DNA of 64,000 nucleotides from CAXPZW01 sp964221845 (GTDB taxonomy: Bacteria; Bacteroidota; Bacteroidia; Flavobacteriales_D; Sanyastnellaceae), in NCBI GenBank assembly GCA_964221845.1, contig CAXPZW010000005.1, positions 1 to 64,000 on the forward strand. The letters run 5' to 3'. Both the position numbers and the translations under genes were made by a program. Every line of letters begins with the position of its first letter. Positions within the stretch are counted from its first letter, which is position 1. The notes under the pieces are model-generated. The model was given only the letters and a program-made list of their open reading frames with translations, was not told where the DNA came from and did not search any database. Shown piece after piece: positions 39,912-49,240 of this stretch.

Positions 39912-40589
39912 ATGCGCAACCTGTTTTGCATCGTATTGATGAGTTTGCTCGTGGCCTCCCTCTGGGGCCAACGCGGCAGCTGCAGTGTGTCCACCGCCGA
40001 CTCTACCCGCTTTTTGCTGAGCGTCAATGGAGTAAGCTGGGGCGACTCGGCGCAAACCGCTTGGACCTTTGTGGGGGATCCGGGAACCTATACGTTGACC
40101 ATGTTGCCCGTGGATTCGGTGGCCACCTTGCTCACCAGCGAAGTGGAAGTCACCGCCGGCGTGGAGCGCGACTACATGCTCATGTTTGGGGACGACCGCT
40201 CCAAGTTCTTCTTGGCCGTCACCGCCGAGACCACCTACAACCCTTCTGGCGATTATGCCGAGGCTTCTGTGATTCCCGCAGCGCGCGAGGCGGCATCTGG
40301 TGTCCAAGTGGCCAATGCTACGCCGTTTGCCGAGGTACGCAGCGCCCTGCGCGGAGCCGTGTTCCAAAAAGAGCGCATCGCCATGATCGAAGATTACTTG
40401 TTGGGACACTCCTTGTCGGTCGCCCAACTGTCCGAACTGCTTTCTGCAGTGGACGCCGAGGACGCCCGTTTGGCCCTCGCCCTCAAAGCCGCCCCCAAGC
40501 TCACCGACCCGCAAAACCTCGGGCAATTGGACCAGGCGTTTTACCTCTCGAGCTCGCGAAAAAAGCTGCACGAGGCCGTTGGCCAGTGA
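39912..40589 (+). CDS. DUF4476 domain-containing secreted protein
   Basis: A 225-aa exported protein: signal peptide (MRNLFCIVLMSLLVASLWGQ), an N-terminal beta-sandwich-like region (about 25-110) and a C-terminal helical DUF4476 domain (about 140-220, AEVRSALRGAVFQKERIAMIEDYLL..LDQAFYLSSSRKKL), a common Bacteroidota domain of unknown function. The ATG at 39912 is preferred to an upstream frame that overlaps the flippase gene. It starts 22 bases after the flippase stop but has its own -7 element. Confidence 0.82.
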   Translation: MRNLFCIVLMSLLVASLWGQRGSCSVSTADSTRFLLSVNGVSWGDSAQTAWTFVGDPGTYTLTMLPVDSVATLLTSEVEVTAGVERDYMLMFGDDRSKFFLAVTAETTYNPSGDYAEASVIPAAREAASGVQVANATPFAEVRSALRGAVFQKERIAMIEDYLLGHSLSVAQLSELLSAVDAEDARLALALKAAPKLTDPQNLGQLDQAFYLSSSRKKLHEAVGQ

Positions 40590-40724
40590 GCAAGCGTGTC
40601 CTGTTTACATTTCGTTCAAAAAATGACAATGCTTTGAAGGTCTAAATGGACGGTCAAGGCCTTGAAATTGCGCAACTTTGTGGTCAGATTCTGAACTAGA
40701 ACCCCTCTGGAATCCGACCTGAAC

Positions 40725-41798
40725 ATGGCGCACATTCACAACTTCTCAGCCGGACCGTGCATCCTTCCCAAGGAAGTGATGGCCGAAGCCGCCCAAGCCG
40801 TCGTTGAACTCAACGGCAGCGGACTCTCTTTGATTGAAATGTCTCACCGCAGCAAGCCCTTTGTGGCCGTTATGGAAGAAGCCCGCGACCTCGTGCGCGA
40901 ACTGCTCAACCTGCCCGACCGCTACGAAGTGTTGTTTTTGCAAGGCGGTGCCAGCCTCGGCTTTTTGACCGCTGCGCACAACCTGATGCGCAAAGACGGT
41001 TCGGCGGCCTACGTCAATACCGGTACCTGGTCTAAGAAGGCCATCAAAGAGGCCAAGCTCCTGGGCGATGTCCGTGAGATCGCTTCTTCAGAAGACAGCA
41101 AGTACAACCACATCCCTTCGGACATCTCGTTCCCATCGGACGTGGACTACATCCACATCACTTCCAACAACACCATCTTCGGCACCCAGTGGCAATCGCT
41201 GCCACAGACCAACGCGCCGCTGGTGTGTGACATGAGCTCGGACATGTTCTCGCGCGCGTTCGACGTGGAAGACTACGCCCTGATCTACGCAGGTGCGCAA
41301 AAGAATATGGGCCCTGCGGGCACCGTGCTCTACATCGTAGACAAAGAAAAACTCGGCTTCACCGAGCGCCCCATCCCATCGTACTTGGACCTGCGCGTAC
41401 ACCTGGAGAAGGACTCCATGTTCAACACGCCGCCGGTGTTTGCGGTGTACACTTCCATGCTCATGCTGCGATGGATCAAAGCCAACGGCGGTATCGCAGG
41501 CATGCAAGCGCGCGCCGCAGCCCGCGCCAAGCTGATGTATGAGGCCATCGACAGCAACCCGTTGTTCACCGGTCACGCCAACCTGGACTCGCGCTCGCAG
41601 ATGAACGCCACCTTCCGCCTGACCGACGACAGCCTGGCCGAAGACTTTGACAAGCGTTGGAACGCCGCAGGCATCTCAGGCCTCAAAGGCCACCGCTCTG
41701 TAGGCGGTTACCGCGCCAGCATGTACAACGCGCTCCCGCTCGAAAGCGTGGAGACGCTCACCAAAATCATGAACGAATTCGCGGCGGTCAACGCCTAA
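40725..41798 (+). CDS. serC: Phosphoserine aminotransferase
   Basis: SerC is a PLP enzyme that converts 3-phosphohydroxypyruvate to phosphoserine, using glutamate. The 357-aa product has NFSAGPCILPKEV, GLSLIEMSHRSK, FLQGGASLGF, the PLP-lysine segment YAGAQKNMGPAGT and the C-terminal GHRSVGGYRASMYNAL. It is followed at 13 bases by a phosphoglycerate-type dehydrogenase, so steps 1 and 2 of serine synthesis are together. Confidence 0.96.
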   Translation: MAHIHNFSAGPCILPKEVMAEAAQAVVELNGSGLSLIEMSHRSKPFVAVMEEARDLVRELLNLPDRYEVLFLQGGASLGFLTAAHNLMRKDGSAAYVNTGTWSKKAIKEAKLLGDVREIASSEDSKYNHIPSDISFPSDVDYIHITSNNTIFGTQWQSLPQTNAPLVCDMSSDMFSRAFDVEDYALIYAGAQKNMGPAGTVLYIVDKEKLGFTERPIPSYLDLRVHLEKDSMFNTPPVFAVYTSMLMLRWIKANGGIAGMQARAAARAKLMYEAIDSNPLFTGHANLDSRSQMNATFRLTDDSLAEDFDKRWNAAGISGLKGHRSVGGYRASMYNALPLESVETLTKIMNEFAAVNA

Positions 41799-41811
41799 CC
41801 TTACAGCTCCC

Positions 41812-42771
41812 ATGAAAATCCTCGCCAACGACGGCATCAGCCCTGCGGGCATCGCCAAACTCGAAGCTGCCGGTGTGACCGTGTCCACCGAGCACGTGCC
41901 CCAAGACCAACTGATCGACGCCATCAACACCCAAGGCTACGTAGGCCTGATGGTGCGTTCAGCCACCAAAGTGCGTCAAGACCTCATCGACGCTTGCCCG
42001 AATCTGAAAATGATCGGACGAGGTGGTGTAGGCATGGATAACATCGACGTGGACTACGCCCGCGGCAAAGGCTTGGCGGTATTCAACACCCCAGCGGCCA
42101 GCTCGCAAAGCGTGGCAGAATTGGTGATGGGCCACCTCTTTGATGTGGCCCGTTCCATCTTCGACAGCAACCGCCAAATGCCCGGACGTGGCGCTAACGA
42201 ATTCAAGGCCCTCAAGAAGGCTTACGGCAAAGGCACCGAACTGCGGGGCAAAACCCTCGGCATCGTGGGCTTTGGTCGCATCGGTCGCTCCCTGGCGTCG
42301 TACGCACTCGGTTGTGGGATGGACGTGATCGCTTGTGATCCGTATGCCCAAGACGGCAAGGTGACCGTGATGATCGGCGCCAACCAAACCGTAGAGGTGG
42401 ACGTACCGCGTCACGACCTCGAAGCGTTGCTCGCTCAGTCTGACTTTGTATCGCTCCACGTACCCAAACAGGCCGACGGCAGTGCTGTGCTCGGTGCGGC
42501 GCAATTGGCCGCCATGAAGCCCGGTGCTTGCGTGGTGAACGCTGCGCGCGGTGGTGTGATTGACGAGGACGCCCTGATGGCCGCACTCGACAACGGCAGC
42601 CTGCGTTACGCAGCACTGGACGTGTTCGAGAACGAACCCACCCCGCGCGAGGACCTCTTGGCCCACCCTAAAGTGGCCTTGACCCCGCACATTGGTGCCG
42701 CCACTACCGAAGCGCAAGACCGCATTGGCGTGGAGCTGGCCGATCAGATTTTGGCTAACCTGAACGCCTAG
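41812..42771 (+). CDS. serA: D-3-phosphoglycerate dehydrogenase (D-2-hydroxyacid dehydrogenase family)
   Basis: A 319-aa NAD-dependent dehydrogenase: the nucleotide loop LGIVGFGRIGRSLA, the catalytic Arg in NAARGGVIDEDAL, Glu in DVFENEPTP and His in LTPHIGAAT. It oxidises 3-phosphoglycerate in serine synthesis by context with serC. No C-terminal ACT domain is present, so serine feedback control via that domain is lacking. Its stop overlaps the GTG start of the DUF1015 gene. Confidence 0.9.
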   Translation: MKILANDGISPAGIAKLEAAGVTVSTEHVPQDQLIDAINTQGYVGLMVRSATKVRQDLIDACPNLKMIGRGGVGMDNIDVDYARGKGLAVFNTPAASSQSVAELVMGHLFDVARSIFDSNRQMPGRGANEFKALKKAYGKGTELRGKTLGIVGFGRIGRSLASYALGCGMDVIACDPYAQDGKVTVMIGANQTVEVDVPRHDLEALLAQSDFVSLHVPKQADGSAVLGAAQLAAMKPGACVVNAARGGVIDEDALMAALDNGSLRYAALDVFENEPTPREDLLAHPKVALTPHIGAATTEAQDRIGVELADQILANLNA

Positions 42772-43988
42772 TGCCGGCGCTGTATCCATTTCGCGCCGTT
42801 CGTCCCTCAAGGGACAAGGTGCATTTGGTGGGGTCGCGTTCCTACGTGACCTACGCGCAAGGGGAGTTGGAGGAAAAGCTCAAGGGCAACCCTTATTCTT
42901 TTCTGCACATCATCCGCCCAGAATTGGACGCGGCCTTCCACGCCTTGCCCCGCGCTGAGCGGTTTGGTCGCATCCGTGAGGAGTACGAAGGGTATGTGAA
43001 CGGGGGGATCCTGCTCAAAGACCTGGATCCGGGGTTCTATTACTACGAACAAACCACTTCGGGCCGTACCTACTCTGGCTTCATCGGTGCCATTGACACT
43101 GCCGAATACGACGCCGGCAACATCAAGGTGCACGAGCAAACCCTGGAACGGCGCGAGCAGATTTTTGCCGAGTATCTGGAGGCCACCCGCTTCAATGCGG
43201 AGCCTGTTCTGCTGGTGCACGACGACGACGCCGAGGTAGAAGCCTTGCGCGAGGAAGTCACCGCTGTGCGTCCCGAGTACGAATTCACCACCACCGACAA
43301 GGTGTACCACGCCCTGTGGTTGGTCGAAGATCCCGCCATCCAACGCGCCGTCACTGCAGCTTTTGCACGTATGGATGCCTTGTACATCGCCGACGGTCAC
43401 CACCGCTCAGCCTCCAGCGCGCGCCTCAGTCACATGCTGGAAGGCCCGGAAGGCGCCAGTTGGCATCGCATGATGGCCTTGTGCTTGCCTGCTTCGCGCA
43501 TGGCCATTTTCCCATTCCACCGCTTGGTGCGTACCCTGGACTGTTCGCCTGAAGCACTGCTAGAAGGGCTCAAAACCCAAGGCCAATTGGAAGTGCTCGA
43601 TGGCCCTGCTGAACCCGAGTGCGAAGGCGTAGTGCACGTATACCTGGGCGGCCAGTGGTACCGATTGACCTGGCCGGCCAGCGAGCAGTTGTCAGCCACC
43701 CAGCGCTTGGATGCCGCGCGTTTGAGCCGCAAGATCTTGGGTCCGGTATTGGGCATTGGCGACCTACGCAACGACCGCCGCATTGACTTTTTGGGCGGCC
43801 CAAACCGCATCACCGATTTGCAAAACGCGGTGGATTCGGGGCAGTTTGAGGTGGCCTTTGCGCTGTGCGCGGTGCCCTTCGACAGCCTCAAAGCCGTGGC
43901 CGACGAAGGCGGTACCATGCCCCCCAAGTCCACCTTTGTGGAGCCCAAGCTGCGCAGCGGCATCACCATCTTTGAACTTGAGTCATGA
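42771..43988 (+). CDS. DUF1015 family protein
   Basis: A 405-aa cytoplasmic protein of unknown function, widespread in bacteria and often placed in serine/one-carbon contexts. The conserved motif YIADGHHRSASS (about residue 205-216) and the N-terminal YPFRAVRPSRDKVHLV are visible. It begins with GTG overlapping the serA stop and ends with a 4-base overlap (ATGA) to the YggS gene. The serC-serA-DUF1015 order recurs in Bacteroidota, suggesting a link to serine metabolism. Confidence 0.9.
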   Translation: MPALYPFRAVRPSRDKVHLVGSRSYVTYAQGELEEKLKGNPYSFLHIIRPELDAAFHALPRAERFGRIREEYEGYVNGGILLKDLDPGFYYYEQTTSGRTYSGFIGAIDTAEYDAGNIKVHEQTLERREQIFAEYLEATRFNAEPVLLVHDDDAEVEALREEVTAVRPEYEFTTTDKVYHALWLVEDPAIQRAVTAAFARMDALYIADGHHRSASSARLSHMLEGPEGASWHRMMALCLPASRMAIFPFHRLVRTLDCSPEALLEGLKTQGQLEVLDGPAEPECEGVVHVYLGGQWYRLTWPASEQLSATQRLDAARLSRKILGPVLGIGDLRNDRRIDFLGGPNRITDLQNAVDSGQFEVAFALCAVPFDSLKAVADEGGTMPPKSTFVEPKLRSGITIFELES

Positions 43989-44650
43989 GCCTGAACGCCC
44001 GCTTGGAAGCGATCCGCCAAAACCTGCCCGAACACGTTGCCCTGTGCGCCGTGTCCAAGACCAAACCGCTGGCTTTGCTGCAAGAAGCCTACAATGCAGG
44101 TCAGCGCATCTTTGGTGAAAACCGCGTGCTGGAAATGGCCGACAAGTACGAGGTGCTGCCCAAGGACATCCAATGGCACATGGTGGGCCACGTGCAAACC
44201 AACAAGGTCAAGCTCATGATTCCGTTCGTGAGCCTGATCCATGCGGTGGACAGTGAGCGCCTCTTCCGAGAAATCGACAAGCACGCTGCCCGCTACGACC
44301 GGGTGGTAGATGTGCTGCTGCAAGTGCACATCGCCCGCGAGGCCAACAAGCACGGTTTTGCCGGACACGAATTGAACGTATTCTTGGACAGCGGTACCCT
44401 GGAGGCTTGCAAGCACGTGCGCGTACGCGGACTCATGGGCATGGCCACCTTTACCGATAACCAAGCCCAAGTGCGTCGCGAGTTTGCCACACTCAAACAG
44501 ACGTTTGATGACGTTAAGGAGGAGTGGTTTGGCAGTCAAGCGCACTTTGACACCTTGTCCATGGGCATGAGCGGGGATTACCAGATTGCCATCGAAGAGG
44601 GGGCTACCCTGGTGCGCATTGGTTCTTCCATCTTTGGTGCGCGCGGTTAA
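43985..44650 (+). CDS. YggS/PLPBP family pyridoxal-phosphate homeostasis protein
   Basis: A 221-aa TIM-barrel protein that binds PLP via a lysine (LCAVSKTKPLALLQEAYNAG) and buffers PLP and amino-acid pools. GENRVLEMADK, WHMVGHVQTNKVK and the C-terminal LSMGMSGDYQIAIEEGATLVRIGSSIFG are all diagnostic. It is translationally coupled to DUF1015 and fits the PLP-dependent serC context. Confidence 0.94.
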   Translation: MSLNARLEAIRQNLPEHVALCAVSKTKPLALLQEAYNAGQRIFGENRVLEMADKYEVLPKDIQWHMVGHVQTNKVKLMIPFVSLIHAVDSERLFREIDKHAARYDRVVDVLLQVHIAREANKHGFAGHELNVFLDSGTLEACKHVRVRGLMGMATFTDNQAQVRREFATLKQTFDDVKEEWFGSQAHFDTLSMGMSGDYQIAIEEGATLVRIGSSIFGARG

Positions 44651-44728
44651 CCGGCGCGATTCGCGGCAGAATCCTGCATGCGGTTGTAACTTCCGCGGAC
44701 ACCAATCGTCCCCTGAGAAACCTTTCCC

Positions 44729-47278
44729 ATGAATCGCATTGCGAGTGTTCTGTTGGCCTTGTTGCTGGCGGCCGGTGTGTCCGGCCAGGTGGTCCATGGT
44801 TCGGTGCGCGATGGGGCGGGAGAGGCCCTTCCATTTGCCGGCGTGTATGTCAAAGACAGCACCTACGGCACCTCCACCACACGCAACGGCAGTTACACCC
44901 TGACCCTCAATCCAGGTACTTACGTGCTTGTGTTCTCCTATGTGGGGTTTGCTTCCACCGAGCGTGAAGTGCGCTTGGACCGCGGCGAACAGCTGCGCCT
45001 GGATGTGAGCTTGGTGCGCGCAGCCACCCAAATCGGTACCGCCGAAGTGGTGGCCGATACCCGCGACAAGGCCAAGGAAATCATGCGCAAGGTGCGTGAC
45101 CAACGTCCGGCCTATTTGGACGCTGTGCAGACCTATGCCTGCGAGACCTACCACCGCAGCACCTTGATGCGCGAGCCCAAGAATTACCAGCCCATCGCTG
45201 CGACTGGCCTGAGCCCCGAATTGCTCGATTCTGCGGGCATTGAGGTGGAGGAGCCCGAGTTTTTGCTCATGCGTGAATTGGTGTCCAACACCCAGTTTCG
45301 TGCGGCGTCGCGCTACCAAGAACACATCACCGCCATCCAGAAATTCAAGGAGGGCGACATCCCAGAGGAGCCCATGCGTTCCATGTCGGCCTCTGGGGGC
45401 AATTCCTTTGGGGATGCCCAATTGGTACCCTGGGCGCGGGAGGCTCGCAATGAATACTTGGTGTTTGAGGACTTGTTGAGTTGTGGATTCAATTTCTACG
45501 AGAACACCTTTCCGTACGACGCCATTGCCCAGCGCCAGTTGACTTCTCCCATCGCCGCCGGCAGCGCGTTGTTGTACCGGTACGATTATGCTGGAGCAGT
45601 TTACGAAGCCGGGCGTATGGTGCACAAGCTGCGCGTGACTCCGCTTTCCAAAGGCGAACCGTTGTTTGAAGGCACCTTGTTTGTGGCCGACAGTTCGTTT
45701 GCGTTGGTAGCGGTGGACCTGCGCATCAACCGCGCGGCCATGACCCTTTGCAAGGACTTCCACATTGTCCAGAATTACGACGAGATCGCCCCGGGCATTT
45801 GGCTGCCTGTGCGCCGCGAGCTTACTTACCACATCGGCGAAGGCAGCAACGATATTGTGGGGCGCGCCACCTTGGAGCATACTGGATATGTGGTCAACCA
45901 GCCGCTGCCCCAAGCATTCAGCCCTACCGAGGTGCGCCGGTACGACCCCAAGGCCTTTGACCGCGACACCACCTTTTGGCAGGCCCAGCGCCCGGCGGTG
46001 CTCAACCCCGACGACCTGATTTTCATACAGCACGCCGACAGCGTGCGCAACTACCTGCAAAGCGACGAATGGCTCCAACGCCAAGACAGCGTCTACAACG
46101 TCATTGACATCTGGACCCCGCTGGTGGGCTACGGCTACCGCAACCGGGCCAAGGGTGTGGAGCTCTACATCGAAGGGCTGTTGGGGCAAATTAACCCCTT
46201 TGGTATTGGGGGCTACCGGCACCGCTTGCCCGCGCAGGTATCGCTGGAGTTGAAAGGAGGATACACGCTGGAGACCAACGGTTTTGTGGACTACGGATTT
46301 GCCAACAACGACATCAAAGGCCGCATTTCAGCCGGGCTCACCTACCGTCCGCTGAAATTCGTGCGTACCATGCTCACCTTTGGTGATTACTACGAGATGG
46401 TGAACGACTATGCGTCCATCGAGCAGATCTTTTCGCGGAGCAATTTTATCCGCACCACCGAGTACGGTATCTCGCAGCGCCAGGAATTGATCAACGGGCT
46501 GTTTGCCGAAGCGTCGTTCACTTTTGAAGACCAACGAGCACTCGTAGGATTACAACTTGCTGATTGGAGCTCAGAGCTGTTTGGAGACCTGAATACCCCG
46601 CTCGATTTTGCCCGTTACAAAAAGTCCGAGTTCCGACTGCGCATGCAGTACAACATCCGCCAGCGCTACGAAATCAAGCGGGGGCGCAAGCTAATCTTGG
46701 GCTCGGACTATCCGGAGTTGTATTTGGAGTACCGCAAAGGCGTACCGGGGCTCTTTGGGAGCGAGGTGAACTTTGACTACCTGGAAATTGGCGCTTCGCA
46801 CGAGTTGGATTTGGTGCGCTACGGCTCCTCGCGCTGGCAAGTGCAGATGGGCACCTACCTCAACAAGGCCAACCTGCGGATTTTGGAGTACAAGTTCTTC
46901 CGCGGGTCGGACCAGTACTTCTTCTCGGATCCGCTGCGCAGTTTCCAGTTGCTCGGGCCCACCTTGAACACGCCCAACGAGTGGTTCCAAGCCAGTTACA
47001 TCCACCATTTTGAAGGCACGCTGCTGGGCAAGGTTCCGCTCATCAACCGTTTGAAGCTGCAGCTGGCGGCAGGGGGAGGGGTGTTGAGTATCCCCGACAG
47101 CGGGTTCAACCACGGTGAGTTCTTTGCTGGGTTGGAGCGCAATTTCCGCATCAAAGGACAGCTCTTCCGCTTTGGCGCATATGCGGTCACTGCTGACAAT
47201 ACCCTTGCCGGACCGAACCTGACGTATAAATTCGGGTTTGCATTCTACGACAGCTTCCGGCGTAAGTGGGATTACTGA
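44729..47278 (+). CDS. DUF5686 outer-membrane protein with carboxypeptidase-regulatory-like domain
   Basis: An 849-aa envelope protein: signal peptide (IASVLLALLLAAGVSG), a CarboxypepD_reg-like beta domain (about 22-110; GSVRDGAGEALPFAGVYVKDSTYGTSTTRNGSY), a helical linker and DUF5686 (about 110-849), ending in many amphipathic strands consistent with a beta-barrel and an aromatic terminal residue (KFGFAFYDSFRRKWDY). The function is unknown; such proteins are abundant in Bacteroidota outer membranes. It begins 78 bases after the YggS gene. Confidence 0.88.
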   Translation: MNRIASVLLALLLAAGVSGQVVHGSVRDGAGEALPFAGVYVKDSTYGTSTTRNGSYTLTLNPGTYVLVFSYVGFASTEREVRLDRGEQLRLDVSLVRAATQIGTAEVVADTRDKAKEIMRKVRDQRPAYLDAVQTYACETYHRSTLMREPKNYQPIAATGLSPELLDSAGIEVEEPEFLLMRELVSNTQFRAASRYQEHITAIQKFKEGDIPEEPMRSMSASGGNSFGDAQLVPWAREARNEYLVFEDLLSCGFNFYENTFPYDAIAQRQLTSPIAAGSALLYRYDYAGAVYEAGRMVHKLRVTPLSKGEPLFEGTLFVADSSFALVAVDLRINRAAMTLCKDFHIVQNYDEIAPGIWLPVRRELTYHIGEGSNDIVGRATLEHTGYVVNQPLPQAFSPTEVRRYDPKAFDRDTTFWQAQRPAVLNPDDLIFIQHADSVRNYLQSDEWLQRQDSVYNVIDIWTPLVGYGYRNRAKGVELYIEGLLGQINPFGIGGYRHRLPAQVSLELKGGYTLETNGFVDYGFANNDIKGRISAGLTYRPLKFVRTMLTFGDYYEMVNDYASIEQIFSRSNFIRTTEYGISQRQELINGLFAEASFTFEDQRALVGLQLADWSSELFGDLNTPLDFARYKKSEFRLRMQYNIRQRYEIKRGRKLILGSDYPELYLEYRKGVPGLFGSEVNFDYLEIGASHELDLVRYGSSRWQVQMGTYLNKANLRILEYKFFRGSDQYFFSDPLRSFQLLGPTLNTPNEWFQASYIHHFEGTLLGKVPLINRLKLQLAAGGGVLSIPDSGFNHGEFFAGLERNFRIKGQLFRFGAYAVTADNTLAGPNLTYKFGFAFYDSFRRKWDY

Positions 47279-47303
47279 TTCCGCCGCCGGTCCAACCCGA
47301 CCT

Positions 47304-47540
47304 ATGCAATCCTGGCGCAACGCATTTCCGATCCTCATCTTGGTGGTCTTTGCCGTGACCTACTTCATGGCCGACCGCATCTTCTTGCGCGCTGCGCAGC
47401 TTTCTCAAAACGACATGGACCCCGTGGTGAAGCCTATGGGATTGGTGTATGCAGGGGCAGTGACCCTCATGTTCATTGCGGTGTATGGATTGTTCTTGCG
47501 CGACATTCGCGGCGACAAGGACCAAGAGGATCAGGAGTAA
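47304..47540 (+). CDS. Small two-helix membrane protein
   Basis: A 78-aa protein with two membrane segments (AFPILILVVFAVTYFM; GLVYAGAVTLMFIAVYGLFL) joined by a polar loop, and an acidic tail (RGDKDQEDQE). It starts 25 bases after the DUF5686 stop and probably shares its transcript. I do not recognise a family. Confidence 0.6.
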   Translation: MQSWRNAFPILILVVFAVTYFMADRIFLRAAQLSQNDMDPVVKPMGLVYAGAVTLMFIAVYGLFLRDIRGDKDQEDQE

Positions 47541-47587
47541 ACACAGCAAAAAAGAAGGCCCCCGCCACCCAATCCCAAACCGAACTT

Positions 47588-47680
47588 CCCGTGGCCACCC
47601 TGCCCGACGGTCTGTACTTGATTGAAGTCTCGTACACCACCCTGAACCTGCGAGAGACCCGTCGACTGGTCCTGCGGTAA
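47588..47680 (+). pseudogene. Orphan T9SS type A sorting-domain tail (gene remnant)
   Basis: The frame running through 47588-47680 translates to ATLPDGLYLIEVSYTTLNLR followed by ETRRLVLR and stop, a very good match for the last ~30 residues of a T9SS type A sorting domain (LPxGxYxVxV...xKLVxx). The frame is open upstream to about 47531 but has no start codon or preceding protein, and it is out of frame with the membrane-protein gene ending at 47540. It looks like the 3' end of a deleted secreted protein gene. A terminator follows at 47704. Confidence 0.6.
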
Positions 47681-47703
47681 GTCCCTGTTCCACTTAGCAC
47701 TAG

Positions 47704-47733
47704 GCGGCGCTCGATGGGGCGCCGCTTTTTTTT
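47704..47733 (+). terminator. Rho-independent terminator after the orphan sorting tail
   Basis: Perfect 7-bp GC stem GCGGCGC/GCGCCGC, 8-nt loop, then eight Ts. It would serve either the small membrane protein or the deleted gene whose tail precedes it. Confidence 0.88.
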
Positions 47734-47767
47734 GCGCCGTGCCTTGCGGATGGCTACCTTGCCTGCA

Positions 47768-48106
47768 ATGGTAAGCCGTCGCCGACCATACACCTTTGCT
47801 CCGCACCGCTGGGTGCGCATGCCGGAAGATGCTGTATTGCGTCTCTGCTGGGTGCTGCGCGACGGCCTGCTGGACGAATCCTCCCTCACAGAAGCCTTGG
47901 GCGATGGCGCCCACCGCTGGATGCACCGCGCGTTGCGCCGTGCCATTTCTGGAGGTTTGGTGCGCCCCTGTGGCCCGCCGATGATTCCCGGAGTGAGGTA
48001 CTTCAGCCTCACCCGAAAAGGAGAGCTTGAAATTTGCATGTGGGCCGGACTGCCCCGCGAACGCCAGGCGTTTACCTCCAAACCGCCCGAAACCACCTTG
48101 GAATGA
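47768..48106 (+). CDS. Small winged-helix-like protein
   Basis: A 112-aa basic protein not recognised by name. Its helices (DAVLRLCWVLRDGLLDESSL; HRWMHRALRRAISGGLV) and beta-hairpin wing (VRYFSLTRKGELEI) fit a winged helix-turn-helix of the PadR/HxlR type. The ATG at 47768 is chosen because earlier starts (47714, 47750) lie in or close to the terminator. Its stop overlaps the start of the hydrolase gene (ATGA), so the two are coupled and a regulatory link is plausible. Confidence 0.55.
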   Translation: MVSRRRPYTFAPHRWVRMPEDAVLRLCWVLRDGLLDESSLTEALGDGAHRWMHRALRRAISGGLVRPCGPPMIPGVRYFSLTRKGELEICMWAGLPRERQAFTSKPPETTLE

Positions 48107-49137
48107 ACAGACTGCTTTTGCTTGCTTTGGTCGCGTGCGCATTTGCGTGCCAGACCCCACCACCGCCTGCCCCTGAGGCTGCGGCCCCCGATTGCTCCTA
48201 CACCCACGTGCGCACCGATGATGCCGTCCAAGCCGGCGGCGTGCATTGGGTAGAATTGCGCGAGGGCTACCGCGTGTGGACCAAGCAATTTGGCAACAAC
48301 CCGGACATGAACGTGCTGCTCTTGCACGGCGGCCCCAGCTGTACCCACGAGTACATGGAGAGCTTCGAGAGCTTCTTCCCGCAGGCCGACATCGCCTTCA
48401 TCGAGTACGACCAGTTGGGCAGCTACTACTCCGACCAACCCACCGACAGCTCGCTCTGGACCATCGAGCGTTTTGTGGAGGAAGTGGAGCAGGTACGCAT
48501 GGCACTCGGGCTGGACGAAAACAACTTCTACGTATTGGGCCACTCATGGGGAGGCATCCTGGCATTGGAATACGCCCTCAAGTACCAAGACCGCATGAAG
48601 GGGCTCATCGTTTCCAACATGACTGCGGATTTCCACAAGTATGCCGCGTACAACGCCGAGCTGCGCAGCCAATTCCGCCCTTCATTGATCGATTCATTGG
48701 AGGTGTACGAGAACGCCGGCGACTTCCTCAATCCTGAGTACGAAGCCTTGGTAACAGAGCATTATTACCGCAAGCACGTGTGCCGCCTGCCGGAATGGCC
48801 AGAGGCCGTAGGGCGCACCTTCAAGCATTTGAACTACGACGTGTACAGCTATATGCAAGGTCCTTCTGAATTTGTGCCGGGTGGCATTTTGAAGGACTGG
48901 ACCGTGTGGGACCGCTTGCAGGAATTGAACGTGCCCACCCTGACCGTGGGCGCTGCGTACGACACCATGAAGCCCGCCGAGATGGAAGAGATGAGCATCC
49001 TGGTGCAACGCGGCCGTTACCACCACTGTCCCAACGGCTCACACATGGCCCATTGGGACGACCAGGAGGTGTACATGGAAGGGGTGGTGGCCTTCATCCA
49101 CGACGTGAATAACGGAGACTTCGCAGCCGCCAAATGA
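48103..49137 (+). CDS. Lipoprotein proline iminopeptidase-like alpha/beta hydrolase (S33)
   Basis: A 344-aa product with a lipoprotein-like signal (LLLLALVAC, Cys12; a second Cys at 16) and an S33 prolyl aminopeptidase fold: oxyanion motif LLHGGPSCTHEY, nucleophile S148 in GHSWGG, Asp in VGAAYDTMKP and His in NGSHMAHWDD. The family releases N-terminal proline from peptides; a surface or periplasmic form would work on peptide nutrients, in keeping with the DPP7 gene 2.5 kb downstream. The start overlaps the winged-helix gene stop by four bases. Confidence 0.86.
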   Translation: MNRLLLLALVACAFACQTPPPPAPEAAAPDCSYTHVRTDDAVQAGGVHWVELREGYRVWTKQFGNNPDMNVLLLHGGPSCTHEYMESFESFFPQADIAFIEYDQLGSYYSDQPTDSSLWTIERFVEEVEQVRMALGLDENNFYVLGHSWGGILALEYALKYQDRMKGLIVSNMTADFHKYAAYNAELRSQFRPSLIDSLEVYENAGDFLNPEYEALVTEHYYRKHVCRLPEWPEAVGRTFKHLNYDVYSYMQGPSEFVPGGILKDWTVWDRLQELNVPTLTVGAAYDTMKPAEMEEMSILVQRGRYHHCPNGSHMAHWDDQEVYMEGVVAFIHDVNNGDFAAAK

Positions 49138-49211
49138 GGCAAATCCTGTTAAATCCGCTGGCCGTTTGCCCATACGGATTCTGAGGGCCTGCGGGGTGTA
49201 GGTCAAACCAG

Positions 49212-49219
49212 TATCTTTG
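49212..49219 (+). promoter_or_regulatory. -7 promoter element upstream of yidC
   Basis: TATCTTTG fits TAnnTTTG and lies 21 bases before the yidC ATG. No matching -33 TTG was found. Confidence 0.45.
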
Positions 49220-49240
49220 CCCGCGCTCATACGCTAATCC

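Noticed and set aside
43430..46222. 930-codon open frame on the minus strand opposite DUF1015, YggS and DUF5686
   Set aside because: It spans three well-supported plus-strand genes and has a low-complexity, histidine/valine-rich product typical of antisense frames.
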